This document shows positions 1 through 10,104 of a DNA stretch of 64,000 bases, piece by piece; position 1 is the first letter of the stretch, and the number at the start of each line of letters is the position of its first letter. The translations under genes and the position numbers were made by a program. A model generated the notes under the pieces. The model saw nothing but the letters and a program-made list of their open reading frames with translations. It did not search any database and was not told the origin of the DNA. The DNA is from Bradyrhizobium sp. SZCCT0148 (GTDB taxonomy: Bacteria > Pseudomonadota > Alphaproteobacteria > Rhizobiales > Xanthobacteraceae): the NCBI RefSeq assembly GCF_018129985.1, contig NZ_JAFCKT010000017.1:1-64000 (forward strand), in the 5' to 3' direction.

Positions 1-237
1 CGCACGTGGCCTCGGGCTCACAGGGACTACCCGCCCTGCCCGCGCCTCTCGTGCCGACGCTGCCGCGTCCACCGCAAGCCCGGCTCGCGATCGTGACGAC
101 TTCACGTCGCCCCTCCTGGGTGAGCCGGGATGGGCGACACATACGCCGAAACCGAATTTCGGTAAAGTGGAATATTTTCGCGCGCGTGGATTGATAGAGC
201 GCGACACAGGCTCAGTCCCCGCAGGGTATCAACGTGC
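1..237. other. No gene recognised at left edge
   Basis: I see no supported gene here. Short open frames exist on both strands but show no signal peptide, domain or ribosome binding site. A small perfect hairpin (CCGAAA/TTTCGG) lies near 144-160. The stretch may be the tail of a feature that begins left of the window. Confidence 0.4.
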
Positions 238-266
238 AAAAGGGCGGCGCACAGCACCGCCCTTTT
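238..266. terminator. Bidirectional Rho-independent terminator
   Basis: A perfect 10-bp stem, AAAAGGGCGG at 238-247 and CCGCCCTTTT at 257-266, encloses a 9-nt loop. The A and T runs on the two sides make it usable in both directions. It lies just downstream of the minus-strand exported-protein gene at 300-701. Confidence 0.75.
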
Positions 267-299
267 CGTCAACCAATCGCGGCTGCGTTGAAGAGCCGC

Positions 300-701
300 T
301 CAGTAGCCCGGATCGTAATAGAACGGGCTGCCGCCGCCGTAATAGCCCTGCCCGCCATAATAGCCGGGACCACCATAGTAGGGGCGCGGAGCATAATAAC
401 GGTTCTCGTAATAGTCGCGGCGCCGCTGCTCGGCGATCACTCCGCCGATGATACCCGCCGCGGCGCCCATGAAGGCGAGACCTGCGGCGTTCGACCCGCG
501 CCGATAATAGTGCCGACGGCGGGCCGCGCTGAAATCGGTGACGTCGGAAGAGCCCTGGCCTGCCGTGACGGGCTGCGCCGACACCGCCCCGGGGGACGCC
601 GCAGCCGAGGGCGATGCTGAGGTTGCGACCAATGCCAGGCTTGCGAACGCGGCCAGGACCATCTTGCGGCCGGCTGGGGAAATCACGGGTCGAATCGTCA
701 T
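300..701 (-). CDS. Gly/Tyr-rich exported protein
   Basis: A 133-residue protein of unknown function. The start at 701 is chosen because AGGAAGG lies about 6 nt upstream of the ATG; in-frame codons further upstream have no such site. Residues 1-37 look like a signal peptide with an Ala-rich cleavage region. A short glycine-rich hydrophobic stretch (about 73-90, AGLAFMGAAAGIIGG) is followed by an Arg/Tyr-rich segment and a Gly-Tyr repeat tail that ends in Tyr. This layout resembles the small exported or cell-surface proteins common in Bradyrhizobium. The terminator at 238-266 follows it. No catalytic motif is visible. Confidence 0.75.
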   Translation of the reverse strand: MTIRPVISPAGRKMVLAAFASLALVATSASPSAAASPGAVSAQPVTAGQGSSDVTDFSAARRRHYYRRGSNAAGLAFMGAAAGIIGGVIAEQRRRDYYENRYYAPRPYYGGPGYYGGQGYYGGGSPFYYDPGY

Positions 702-1006
702 TTTTGACCTTCCTAAAATCTTGCCGATGCTCTTGTGAAAGGTAGGGATCTGCAAACCTGATTCAATGCGCAACCCGTCGGGATAGTTTCATGCTCGCGG
801 CAATCCGCCACGCTTTGAACGATTATAAACCAGACGGTCGGATCCCAGCTTGAACCACCGAACCTGAGCGGATAATGAACAGCCGCACCGTTTTTCGGTC
901 GCCGTAAGCGTTTTACGTGAACCAACGCATCAACCGACGCCGTCGGGATCGATGCCATTTTCCAGGGTTCACCGTGACTGACGCGTCCTTTTCCAAGAGA
1001 AATCAG
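702..1006. other. Divergent intergenic region
   Basis: About 305 bp between the divergent genes 300-701 and 1007-1264. It must hold both promoters. I see no confident -35/-10 pair, operator or additional gene. Confidence 0.4.
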
Positions 1007-1264
1007 ATGATTGTGGTTCGCAAACTGCCGGCGCGCTATGCGCCGATCGTGATGCCGTTCGTGCTCTCCATCCTCATGACGGCCGTGGTGTCGGTCATTT
1101 CGACGCTTCGGAGCCTGGGAGCGACGCCCGCGTTCCTCGCGACCTGGCCGGGCGCCTGGGCGCTGTCCTGGCTGGTGGCTTTTCCGACGCTGCTGGTGGT
1201 GCTGCCGTTGGTCCGGCGGATCGTGACGCTGGTCGTCGCGGCCCCGCCTCAACCAGGCCGATAG
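1007..1264 (+). CDS. DUF2798-type small membrane protein
   Basis: An 85-residue protein with two predicted membrane helices, about 10-32 and 44-70, separated by a loop with FLATWPGAW. This pattern (KLPxRY at the start, two helices, Trp-rich loop) matches the small DUF2798 membrane family, whose function is unknown. I start it at the ATG at 1007, where the family resemblance begins. A longer reading from 917 would add about 30 basic, poorly ordered residues. The upstream site AAGAGAAATCAG is only a weak ribosome binding site. It converges on the CLC gene at 1272. Confidence 0.65.
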   Translation: MIVVRKLPARYAPIVMPFVLSILMTAVVSVISTLRSLGATPAFLATWPGAWALSWLVAFPTLLVVLPLVRRIVTLVVAAPPQPGR

Positions 1265-1271
1265 AAGGCGC

Positions 1272-3059
1272 CTACGACAACGCTCCCAACACCCCGCGCG
1301 TCGCCTTGTCGATCTCTTCGACATAGCGGCGGCGGGCAAAGGTCTCGGTGAGGAAGCCGACCACCTTCCGACTGTCGGTGGAATCGACCACCGCCAGCAT
1401 CTCGGCTTCGGCCTCGTCGAACACCGCCATCGCCGACTTCACGTTCATTTCCGGGATCAGCACGATGTCGATCAGACGGGCAAGCTCGATCACCTGGATC
1501 TCGTCGGCGATGGTATCGAGATCGCTGGAAAACAAATCGGGCAGCATGACGAGACCGACATATTCGTCGGAGTTGTTGACGATGACGATGCCGGGCCGCG
1601 ATCCCAGAACGAACTCGCGGCGGACCGCGGCGATCGTCGTCGTCGAGGGCACCTTGCCGACGTCGGAGCGCATCAGCCGCTCGACGGTGAGATTGCGCAG
1701 CCAGCCGACGTCATTGGCGCTGCGGATGGTCTCGCCGCGCAGATGCAGGCGCCAGGTCGAGAAGGAATGGCCGAACATGAAGCGGACGCAGATCGAGGTG
1801 ACGATGCAGCCGGCGAGCACAACGGCGGTGACGTCGACGTTGCGGGTCATCTCAAGCACCAGGAACGACATGGTCAGGGGGCCGCCGACGATGGCGACAC
1901 CGAGCGTCGCCATGCCAGTCAGCATCGCGACCAGCGGATCGATGGCGAAGTTCGGGCTGATCAGCAGCAGCACCGCGGCAAAGAACTTGCCGATCAGGCT
2001 GCCGACGAACAGCGATGCGAAAAACAGGCCGCCACGGAAGCCCGAGGCGAGCGAGATCAGGCAGGCCGTCACCTTCAGGGCGATGATCAGCGCGATCAGG
2101 CCGATCGTCATGTCATGAAACAGATCGAGCACCATGGCGCCGTGGCCGGCCGCCAGCACCTGCGGGGTGATGATGGCAAAGCCGCCGACGATGAGCCCGC
2201 CGGCCACCGGGCGGAGCCAGACCGGCAACCAGACGAACAGCCGCTCGAACATCGGCGAGGAACGCATCACCGCGATGCCGACGCCGCTGGTGATGAGCGC
2301 AAGCCCGATCAGCGCCAGATATTGCTCGACGCCGACGGCGCTGACCTTGGGGATCTCCAGCGAGTATGGCGCTCCGCCGAGCCATTGCGCGGTCAGGGCG
2401 CCGGCAAGCGAGGCTGCCAGGATCGGGGCCGCGCTGCCGACCGAGTAGACGCCGACGATCAACTCACAGGCATAGAAGGCGCCGGTGATCGGCGCGCCGA
2501 ACGCCGCCGCGATCGCAGCCGCAGCGCCGCAACCGACCATCAGGCGCAGATCGTTGCGGCGTAGATTGAAGAACTTGCCGAACAGCGAGGCGATCCCCGA
2601 GCCGATCTGGGTATAGCCCGCCTCGAGACCGACCGAGGCGCCGCAGCCGTTGGAGATCAGCGTCTGGCTCGACACGATGACACTGTCGCGCATCGACAGA
2701 TTGCCGCCGCGCAGCGCGTTGGCCTCGATCGGGTCGACCGCGTTCGAAATCTTCATCCGCCGCCGCGACCATTCCATGATGCCGAGCGCCAGCCCGCCGA
2801 GCGCGGGTGCGATCAGCGCAGCCCACGGACTGACGCTCGCGTGGGCCGACAAGTGGACATCGACGGGAATTCCGTAGATCACCACATGCGCGATCTGGGC
2901 GATGTGCGCCATCAGCGTCACCACCGCGCCCGCCAGCGTGCCGATCACCAGCGACAGCGGGATCAGGTAGAACTCGTTGCTGCGCAGGAGGGCGCGCAGC
3001 CGAACCATGGTGCGGTTCGTCCCCTTGCCGTCCATGAGATGCCTGATCCGCAGCAACAC
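1272..3059 (-). CDS. CLC-family chloride channel/antiporter with CBS region
   Basis: About 595 residues: an N-terminal CLC membrane domain of ten or more hydrophobic segments, then a C-terminal region of about 130 residues resembling a CBS pair. CLC proteins conduct Cl- or exchange Cl-/H+ across the inner membrane. The segment GLEAGYTQIGSG corresponds to the GxEGP filter motif, so the gating Glu is present but the following Gly-Pro is changed. The first filter motif, GSGIP, is not recognisable. I chose the GTG at 3059, which has AGGGTAGGG upstream and begins 12 nt after the stop of the aldolase gene. The ATG at 3035 is an alternative. A much longer open frame runs upstream but overlaps the aldolase and is noise. 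Probably co-transcribed with the aldolase. Confidence 0.85.
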   Translation of the reverse strand: MLLRIRHLMDGKGTNRTMVRLRALLRSNEFYLIPLSLVIGTLAGAVVTLMAHIAQIAHVVIYGIPVDVHLSAHASVSPWAALIAPALGGLALGIMEWSRRRMKISNAVDPIEANALRGGNLSMRDSVIVSSQTLISNGCGASVGLEAGYTQIGSGIASLFGKFFNLRRNDLRLMVGCGAAAAIAAAFGAPITGAFYACELIVGVYSVGSAAPILAASLAGALTAQWLGGAPYSLEIPKVSAVGVEQYLALIGLALITSGVGIAVMRSSPMFERLFVWLPVWLRPVAGGLIVGGFAIITPQVLAAGHGAMVLDLFHDMTIGLIALIIALKVTACLISLASGFRGGLFFASLFVGSLIGKFFAAVLLLISPNFAIDPLVAMLTGMATLGVAIVGGPLTMSFLVLEMTRNVDVTAVVLAGCIVTSICVRFMFGHSFSTWRLHLRGETIRSANDVGWLRNLTVERLMRSDVGKVPSTTTIAAVRREFVLGSRPGIVIVNNSDEYVGLVMLPDLFSSDLDTIADEIQVIELARLIDIVLIPEMNVKSAMAVFDEAEAEMLAVVDSTDSRKVVGFLTETFARRRYVEEIDKATRGVLGALS

Positions 3060-3070
3060 TTCTGTCCGCC

Positions 3071-3724
3071 CTACCCTTCCGACAGGCCGTAACCGGCCAT
3101 GCGCTGGCGGACCCGCTCGATCTCGGCGCTGGCGAGCAGCGGCGGTTGTCCGATCTGAAGACAGCCGTGATATTGCCGCGCGAGGGTTTCGACCTCGACG
3201 GCGAGCCACATCGCCTTGTCCAACGTCTTGCCAATCGCGATCATGCCGTGATGGTCCAGCAGGCAGGCAAGCCGCCCCTCCAGCGCCCGCACCGCATGTT
3301 CGGACAGCTCCGCGGTACCGAACGTCGCATAGGGAGCGCAGCGGATGCTGTCGCCGCCGGCCGCCGCGATCATGTAGTGCACCGGAGGAATCTCCATGCC
3401 CATGATCGCCAGGATGGTGCAATAGGTCGGATGCGCATGCACGACGGCGTTGACGTCATCGCGCGACTTCAGGATGTCGCGATGGAAGCGCCATTCGCTC
3501 GATGGCTTCTGATCGGGCGCGTGCGCACCGTCCATGGTCATGAAGACGATCTGGTCCGGCGTCATGGCCTCATAGGGCACGCTGGTCGGCGTGACCAGGA
3601 GCCCGTCCACATGCCGGACGGAGATATTGCCCGAGGTGCCCTGATTGATGCCGAGCGCGTTCATGCGCCGGCAGGCGTCGATGATGGCCTGTCTCTTGGC
3701 GGGCTCGTCCGCTGTCATCGACAT
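3071..3724 (-). CDS. Class II aldolase/adducin family protein
   Basis: 217 residues matching the class II aldolase/adducin fold (L-fuculose-phosphate aldolase, ribulose-phosphate epimerase relatives). Visible signatures are the phosphate/substrate loop GTSGNIS near residue 30, the HAHPT pair of zinc-ligand histidines in the middle and the later DHHGM histidine. Such enzymes cleave or epimerise sugar phosphates in the cytoplasm using Zn2+; the substrate cannot be told from sequence. The ATG at 3724 has AGGA 8 nt upstream. The gene is the first of a probable two-gene minus-strand unit with the CLC channel. Confidence 0.85.
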   Translation of the reverse strand: MSMTADEPAKRQAIIDACRRMNALGINQGTSGNISVRHVDGLLVTPTSVPYEAMTPDQIVFMTMDGAHAPDQKPSSEWRFHRDILKSRDDVNAVVHAHPTYCTILAIMGMEIPPVHYMIAAAGGDSIRCAPYATFGTAELSEHAVRALEGRLACLLDHHGMIAIGKTLDKAMWLAVEVETLARQYHGCLQIGQPPLLASAEIERVRQRMAGYGLSEG

Positions 3725-3879
3725 CCCGATTTCCTGACGATCGTCTTGTTAGACCCGAAGTACGTCAAAGCAATATGGCAGCGCAAGCGAAAGCGGCCCG
3801 GATCCGGCGCCACTTCGTCGCCCCTGCTGCCTAATCACGAAATGGACGGCAAAATCAACGGATTCACGGATTGTCGCAG

Positions 3880-4276
3880 CCGCTTGGCAGCTGGCCCAGG
3901 CGGCCGCAATCCCGTTGATCACGCACTGCACGGAATAGGCCGTAAGCAGCATGCCGAGGATGCGCGAGAGCATGGCATTCCGGCGCGCCCGAAGGTCTTG
4001 GCGATCAGCTGCGCCGAGACGAAACACGCCATGCCAAGCAGGCAGACCGAGAGAACGACCACGGTGATCACCGCGACCCTTGCCCCATGGCCGGCATTGC
4101 CCGAAAGCTGCAGCGTGATGAAAGCGTACAGGGCGAAATCGAGCGCGTGCCGGCAGGGCGTTGGAACGATGGCTGGCGGGCCGACTTAGCCCAGCGAGTG
4201 GGGCGCAACTCGATCGCGAGTCGAGGCGCTGTAGCGCCAGCAAGATCGCCCCGATCTGAGGGATCGCCAGCTGCAC
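3880..4276 (-). pseudogene. Decayed MarC-family membrane protein gene
   Basis: Reading the minus strand, pieces of a MarC/UPF0056 integral membrane protein appear in different frames. First a short LAIPQIGAILLAL segment, then GPPAIVPT and a hydrophobic run ending in AQLIAKTFGRAG in a second frame, then LSRILGMLLTAYSVQ with VINGI in a third placement. The break between FGRAG and LSRILG, near 3980, is explained by a one-base indel. The N-terminal part of the family is missing. With at least two frame changes and a truncated N-terminus I call it a pseudogene. MarC function is unknown (the multiple-antibiotic-resistance link was withdrawn). Confidence 0.55.
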
Positions 4277-4362
4277 TTGGAACTTTCGTTCATCAGGCGG
4301 CTTTCATCGCCCGAGGATTGAGGAAGGCGACGCCTTCCCGTGTGACCTCAAGAGGAGGACGT

Positions 4363-4929
4363 ATGGCTAAACAAGCAAAGAAGCGCACGACCAAGAAGAC
4401 CGCCGCGCGGCGACCGCGCCAGGCTCCCAAGATGCTCAGCGACCTATTCCTGGAGACGCTGAAGGACATCTATTTCGCCGAGAACAAGATCCTCAAGACC
4501 CTGCCCAAGATGGCCAAGGCCGCAAACTCGAAGCAGCTCGCTGCGGCCTTCAACAAGCATCTTCGTGAGACCCAGGGTCAGGTCAAGCGTCTGGAGCAGA
4601 TCTTCAAGATGCTGGGCAAGCCGGCGCGCGGCAAGCCCTGCGAGGCCATCAACGGCATCACCGACGAAGGCGCCGAGATCATGAAGGACTTCAAGGGCGC
4701 CCCGGCGCTCGATGCGGGCCTGCTCGCGGCCGCCCAGGCGGTCGAGCATTACGAGATCTCCCGCTATGGCACCTTGCGCACCTGGGCCGAGGAGCTCGGC
4801 ATGCAGGACGCAGCAAAGCTGCTTCAGGCGACGCTGGACGAGGAAGAGGCGACCGACCATGCGCTGACCGAGCTTGCGACGTCCGTGATCAACCTCGAAG
4901 CCGAACAAGAGTACCGCGACGCGGCCTGA
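4363..4929 (+). CDS. Ferritin-like DUF892 (YciE/YciF-type) stress protein
   Basis: 188 residues. After a very basic N-terminal tail (KQAKKRTTKKTAARR) comes a four-helix ferritin-like DUF892 domain. Recognisable parts are LFLETLKDIYFAENKILKTL, EAINGITDEG, the central AVEHYEISRYGTL and a C-terminal DEEEATDHALTEL. The Glu and His residues in these helices are the usual di-metal ligands. Members are induced by stress in enterobacteria and their reaction is unknown. The ATG at 4363 follows GAGGAGGAC, which excludes longer readings. A strong terminator follows at 4953-4978, so the gene is probably monocistronic. The basic tail may bind nucleic acid (inference). Confidence 0.85.
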   Translation: MAKQAKKRTTKKTAARRPRQAPKMLSDLFLETLKDIYFAENKILKTLPKMAKAANSKQLAAAFNKHLRETQGQVKRLEQIFKMLGKPARGKPCEAINGITDEGAEIMKDFKGAPALDAGLLAAAQAVEHYEISRYGTLRTWAEELGMQDAAKLLQATLDEEEATDHALTELATSVINLEAEQEYRDAA

Positions 4930-4952
4930 CCCGCGCCCCGTTACGATGACAG

Positions 4953-4978
4953 AACGCCGCGGCACCTGCCGCGGCGTT
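4953..4978 (+). terminator. Rho-independent terminator after DUF892 gene
   Basis: Perfect 11-bp stem AACGCCGCGGC / GCCGCGGCGTT with an ACCT loop, followed by a short T run. It starts 23 bp after the stop codon at 4929. Confidence 0.75.
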
Positions 4979-5082
4979 TGCTTGTGCGATCGCACGACGG
5001 CGCATGGCACGTCAGCGCCAGGGCACTGGACTTCCGGGGAACCAGCCCCATATGCAGGCTTTCCCATCCCTGAGCCCGCATC

Positions 5083-5466
5083 ATGCAACCGAAGAATCCC
5101 CTCGACTGGATGCTGTCCGAAGCCCTGGACCAGCTGACGCGCGCCGACCGGCTGCGCCAGCAGTTCGGCCGTCAGGAAGCCTGCTGGGAGCCGCCGATCG
5201 ACGTGCTCGAAACCGAGCACGAGCTGCTGATCCTGGTCGCGCTTCCCGGCGTCAATCCCGACAATGTCGAGACGGTCATTCATGACGGCGTGCTCGTGGT
5301 ATCCGGCCAGCGCACGCTTCCGCCTGAGCTCCGCAAGGCCCGCATCCACCGGCTCGAGCTGCCGCAGGGCCGCTTCGAGCGACGCATCGCGCTTCCCGTC
5401 GGCCGCTATGCCATCAGCCGCTTCGTGATGGACGGCTGCGTCGCGCTGCGTCTCGCCAAATCCTGA
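5083..5466 (+). CDS. Small heat-shock protein, Hsp20/alpha-crystallin family
   Basis: 127 residues. An alpha-crystallin domain occupies about 38-122: WEPPIDVLETEHELLI, then ALPGVNPDNVE, VLVVSGQR and a shortened C-terminal beta region. Hsp20 proteins hold unfolding clients in an ATP-independent way. The typical C-terminal IxI motif is absent, which may weaken oligomerisation. The stop is 8 bp before the lon start, so the two very likely form an operon. I looked for a ROSE RNA thermometer upstream and did not see its UYGCU element close to the ribosome binding site. Confidence 0.85.
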   Translation: MQPKNPLDWMLSEALDQLTRADRLRQQFGRQEACWEPPIDVLETEHELLILVALPGVNPDNVETVIHDGVLVVSGQRTLPPELRKARIHRLELPQGRFERRIALPVGRYAISRFVMDGCVALRLAKS

Positions 5467-5474
5467 GGTCGATC

Positions 5475-7859
<2,385 letters not shown>

Positions 7860-7864
7860 GGACG

Positions 7865-8032
7865 ATGAAGACACTGCTGGACAAAGCGAAGCGATCGCGG
7901 ACGACGCAGCGGCTGCGCCAGTTGCTGGATCGCGCGGTCGACCGGGTTCGCGACGGGCTGTCGGCACCAAGACCAGGCTCGGGGCCGCAGCTTCAACCCG
8001 TTCCTGTCAGAGTGAAGCGCCGCAAGGGTTGA
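7865..8032 (+). CDS. Small basic protein after lon
   Basis: A 55-residue open frame begins 5 bp after the lon stop, with GTGAGGACG just before the ATG, and ends in KRRKG. It is strongly basic (many Arg and Lys) with a probable amphipathic helix MKTLLDKAKRSRTTQRLRQL. The position suggests translational coupling to lon. I recognise no family; it could be an adaptor or simply a chance frame. The terminator at 8069-8098 follows it. Confidence 0.4.
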   Translation: MKTLLDKAKRSRTTQRLRQLLDRAVDRVRDGLSAPRPGSGPQLQPVPVRVKRRKG

Positions 8033-8068
8033 GCCCTCCGTCTCACGCCCTCGCGGCTGCCCCAATCA

Positions 8069-8098
8069 AAAGGCCCCCTCCTACCCGAGGGGGCCTTT
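8069..8098. terminator. Bidirectional terminator between lon and HU
   Basis: Perfect 12-bp stem AAAGGCCCCCTC / GAGGGGGCCTTT with a 6-nt loop. A and T tracts on either side let it serve both the lon operon and the convergent HU gene at 8105-8407. Confidence 0.85.
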
Positions 8099-8104
8099 GC
8101 GTTG

Positions 8105-8407
8105 TTAGCCCACGGCGTCCTTGGCCGCCTTGACCGGGCGGGCGCGGACGATCTTGCGGGCCGGCTTGGCCTTGAACATCATCTCTTCACCCGTGAACGG
8201 GTTGGTGCCCTTGCGAGCCTTGGTCGCAGGCTTCTTGACGACCACGAACTTGGCGAAGCCCGGCACCAGGAACAGGCCGTTCTTCTTGAGCTCCTTGTGA
8301 CCAACGTCGGTCAGCGTCTCCATGACGTTCTTGACGTCGCGCTTGGAAAGCTCGGTAGCGGTCGCAATCTTTTCGATCAGTTGCGATTTGGACATTTGGG
8401 TTGCCAT
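8105..8407 (-). CDS. HU-family DNA-binding protein
   Basis: 100 residues of the HU/IHF family: N-terminal helices (SKSQLIEKIATATELSKRDVK), the beta saddle and the DNA-intercalating arm containing GTNPFTGEE (GRNPxTGE in the family). It bends and compacts DNA as a dimer. The C-terminal tail is Lys/Arg/Ala/Pro-rich (KPARKIVRARPVKAAKDAVG), longer than in E. coli HU but common in rhizobial paralogues. The start at 8407 has AGAGGAGA 7 nt upstream. A reading from 8437 would add ten residues without a ribosome binding site. Confidence 0.9.
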   Translation of the reverse strand: MATQMSKSQLIEKIATATELSKRDVKNVMETLTDVGHKELKKNGLFLVPGFAKFVVVKKPATKARKGTNPFTGEEMMFKAKPARKIVRARPVKAAKDAVG

Positions 8408-8747
8408 CGTGTCTCCTCTGATTCGTGACGGCTGCATATTAGACGAACCGGCGAAGGCCTATAGCCTTCCGCACCGTTTTGTCGCGATTTTACGGGCATT
8501 TTTGGCCCTCTGTGGCAAAAAACCCTGCATTTTAGCCACTTCCAGTGCGGAAAAAGCCTAGGGCAGCGGATTTTGCCTTGTTTCAAAGGCCCGCACGACA
8601 TCTTGCTAGAACTGATTCGCCGCTTTCGACAAGCGTCGACCGGCCTCTTTGTGAAAGGCCGGTCGTGTTTCACCCTGAAAAATAAGGGTCGGAGCGAATG
8701 CCGCCCGTCTTCCTCCCCGTAAAAACAAGGAGAAAGCGGGCGATCGG
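8408..8747. other. Intergenic region with hairpin
   Basis: 340 bp between the HU start and the thiolase stop. It must contain the HU promoter. A perfect 10-bp hairpin (8637-8665, CGACCGGCCT / AGGCCGGTCG) probably ends thiolase transcription, although it lacks a clear T run in that direction. No gene is supported. Confidence 0.5.
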
Positions 8748-9980
8748 TCAGACGCGCTCGATGATGATGGCCGGCGCCATGCCGCCTGCGGCGCACATGG
8801 TGACGAGACCACGCTTGAGATCGCGCCGTTCGAGTTCGTCGAGCACGGTGCCGATCAGGATCGAGCCGGTGGCGCCGATGGGATGACCGAGCGCGATCGA
8901 GCCGCCATTGACGTTGACCTTGGCGCGATCGAGCTCGAGGTCGCGGATATATTTTTCCGCCACCACCGCAAACGCCTCGTTGATCTCGAACAGGTCGATG
9001 TCGTCGATGGTCAGCCCCGCCTTCGCCAGCACCTTGCGCGTTGCCGGCACAGGCGCGTTCAGCATCAGGGTCGGGGAATCTCCCATGTTCGCCATCGCGA
9101 CAACGCGGCCGCGCGGCTTGAGACCATGCGTTCGGGCATAAGCGGGCGAGGCCAGCAGGATCGCGGCGGCACCGTCGACGACACCGGAGGAGTTGCCGGC
9201 GTGATGCATGAAGTCGATGTTCAGATCCGGATACTTTTGGAGGATGAGACCGCGATAGGTCGTGCCCTTGTCGTCGATCGCATAGTCGGCGATGGCTGGG
9301 AATGCCGGCTTCAGAGCGCTCAGCCCTTCCATCGTGGTCTGCGGCCGCGGATATTCCTCGTGGTCGAGCGCAAGGCTGCCGTCCTCGCGATGCACGGGCA
9401 CGAGGCTCTTGTCGAAGTGACCGTTCGCAATCGCGTGCGCGGCGCGCTTCTGGCTCTCGAGCCCGAGCGCATCGACGTCCCGCCGCGTGATGCCTTCGAG
9501 CGTCGCGATCGCATCCGCGCAGACGCCCTGGTGCGATTGCGGATGCCGCGCGCGCAGGCGCAGATTGCCGCTATCCATCATCATCGGACCGCCGCCGCGG
9601 CGTCCTTCCATCGACATCATCTCGCAGCCGCCGGCGATGACGAGGTCTTCCGCCCCCGCCATGACCGAAGCGGCTGCCATGTTGACGCTGGTGATGCCGC
9701 TTCCGCAGAACCGGTCGAGCGTCACGGCGCTGGCACGTACGTCGTAACCGGCATCGAGCGCCGACATCCGGCCGAGATCGCCGCTTTGGGTCGCGACCTG
9801 CGCGCTGCAGCCCCAGACGATGTCGTCGACATCGGCGGTGTCGATGCCGGTACGCTCTGCGAGCGCCCGCAGGACGGTGGCCCCGAGCTGCTGCGGATGA
9901 ATGCCGGAGAGTGCTCCCTTGCCGGCCTTGCCGACGCCGCGCGGGGTCCGGCAGGCATCGATGATCAGCGCGTCAGCCAT
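8748..9980 (-). CDS. Acetyl-CoA acetyltransferase (thiolase)
   Basis: 410 residues, slightly longer than the typical 390-400. Thiolase landmarks: Cys92 in DRFCGSGITS (acyl-accepting nucleophile), ALGHPIGATGS with the catalytic His, and the C-terminal CAAGGMAPAI with the second Cys. NEAFA carries the conserved Asn-Glu. It catalyses condensation of two acetyl-CoA or thiolytic cleavage of 3-ketoacyl-CoA, in fatty-acid degradation or PHB metabolism. The 3-hydroxybutyryl-CoA dehydrogenase of this window is 43 kb away, so no operon links them. Whether it is a short-chain (phbA-like) or broader FadA-like enzyme cannot be decided. Confidence 0.92.
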   Translation of the reverse strand: MADALIIDACRTPRGVGKAGKGALSGIHPQQLGATVLRALAERTGIDTADVDDIVWGCSAQVATQSGDLGRMSALDAGYDVRASAVTLDRFCGSGITSVNMAAASVMAGAEDLVIAGGCEMMSMEGRRGGGPMMMDSGNLRLRARHPQSHQGVCADAIATLEGITRRDVDALGLESQKRAAHAIANGHFDKSLVPVHREDGSLALDHEEYPRPQTTMEGLSALKPAFPAIADYAIDDKGTTYRGLILQKYPDLNIDFMHHAGNSSGVVDGAAAILLASPAYARTHGLKPRGRVVAMANMGDSPTLMLNAPVPATRKVLAKAGLTIDDIDLFEINEAFAVVAEKYIRDLELDRAKVNVNGGSIALGHPIGATGSILIGTVLDELERRDLKRGLVTMCAAGGMAPAIIIERV

Positions 9981-10104
9981 TTGGCGTTGTCCTCTCGTTA
10001 CGGGTTGTTGAGGACGGTTTTGAATCAGGGGGCGAGTGGAGTCAATGCGGGAGGTTCAAGCCACTCCCTCCGATTTTCCGCTGCGCGGTTGGCGATAAGG
10101 CCGA

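Noticed and set aside
3749..4276. Intact 175-residue protein on the minus strand
   Set aside because: Its parts match MarC only in pieces from different frames; the continuous product is a mix of real and frame-shifted sequence.
4980..5082. ROSE-type RNA thermometer before the hsp20 gene
   Set aside because: I looked for the UYGCU element pairing with the ribosome binding site and found none; the leader is short.
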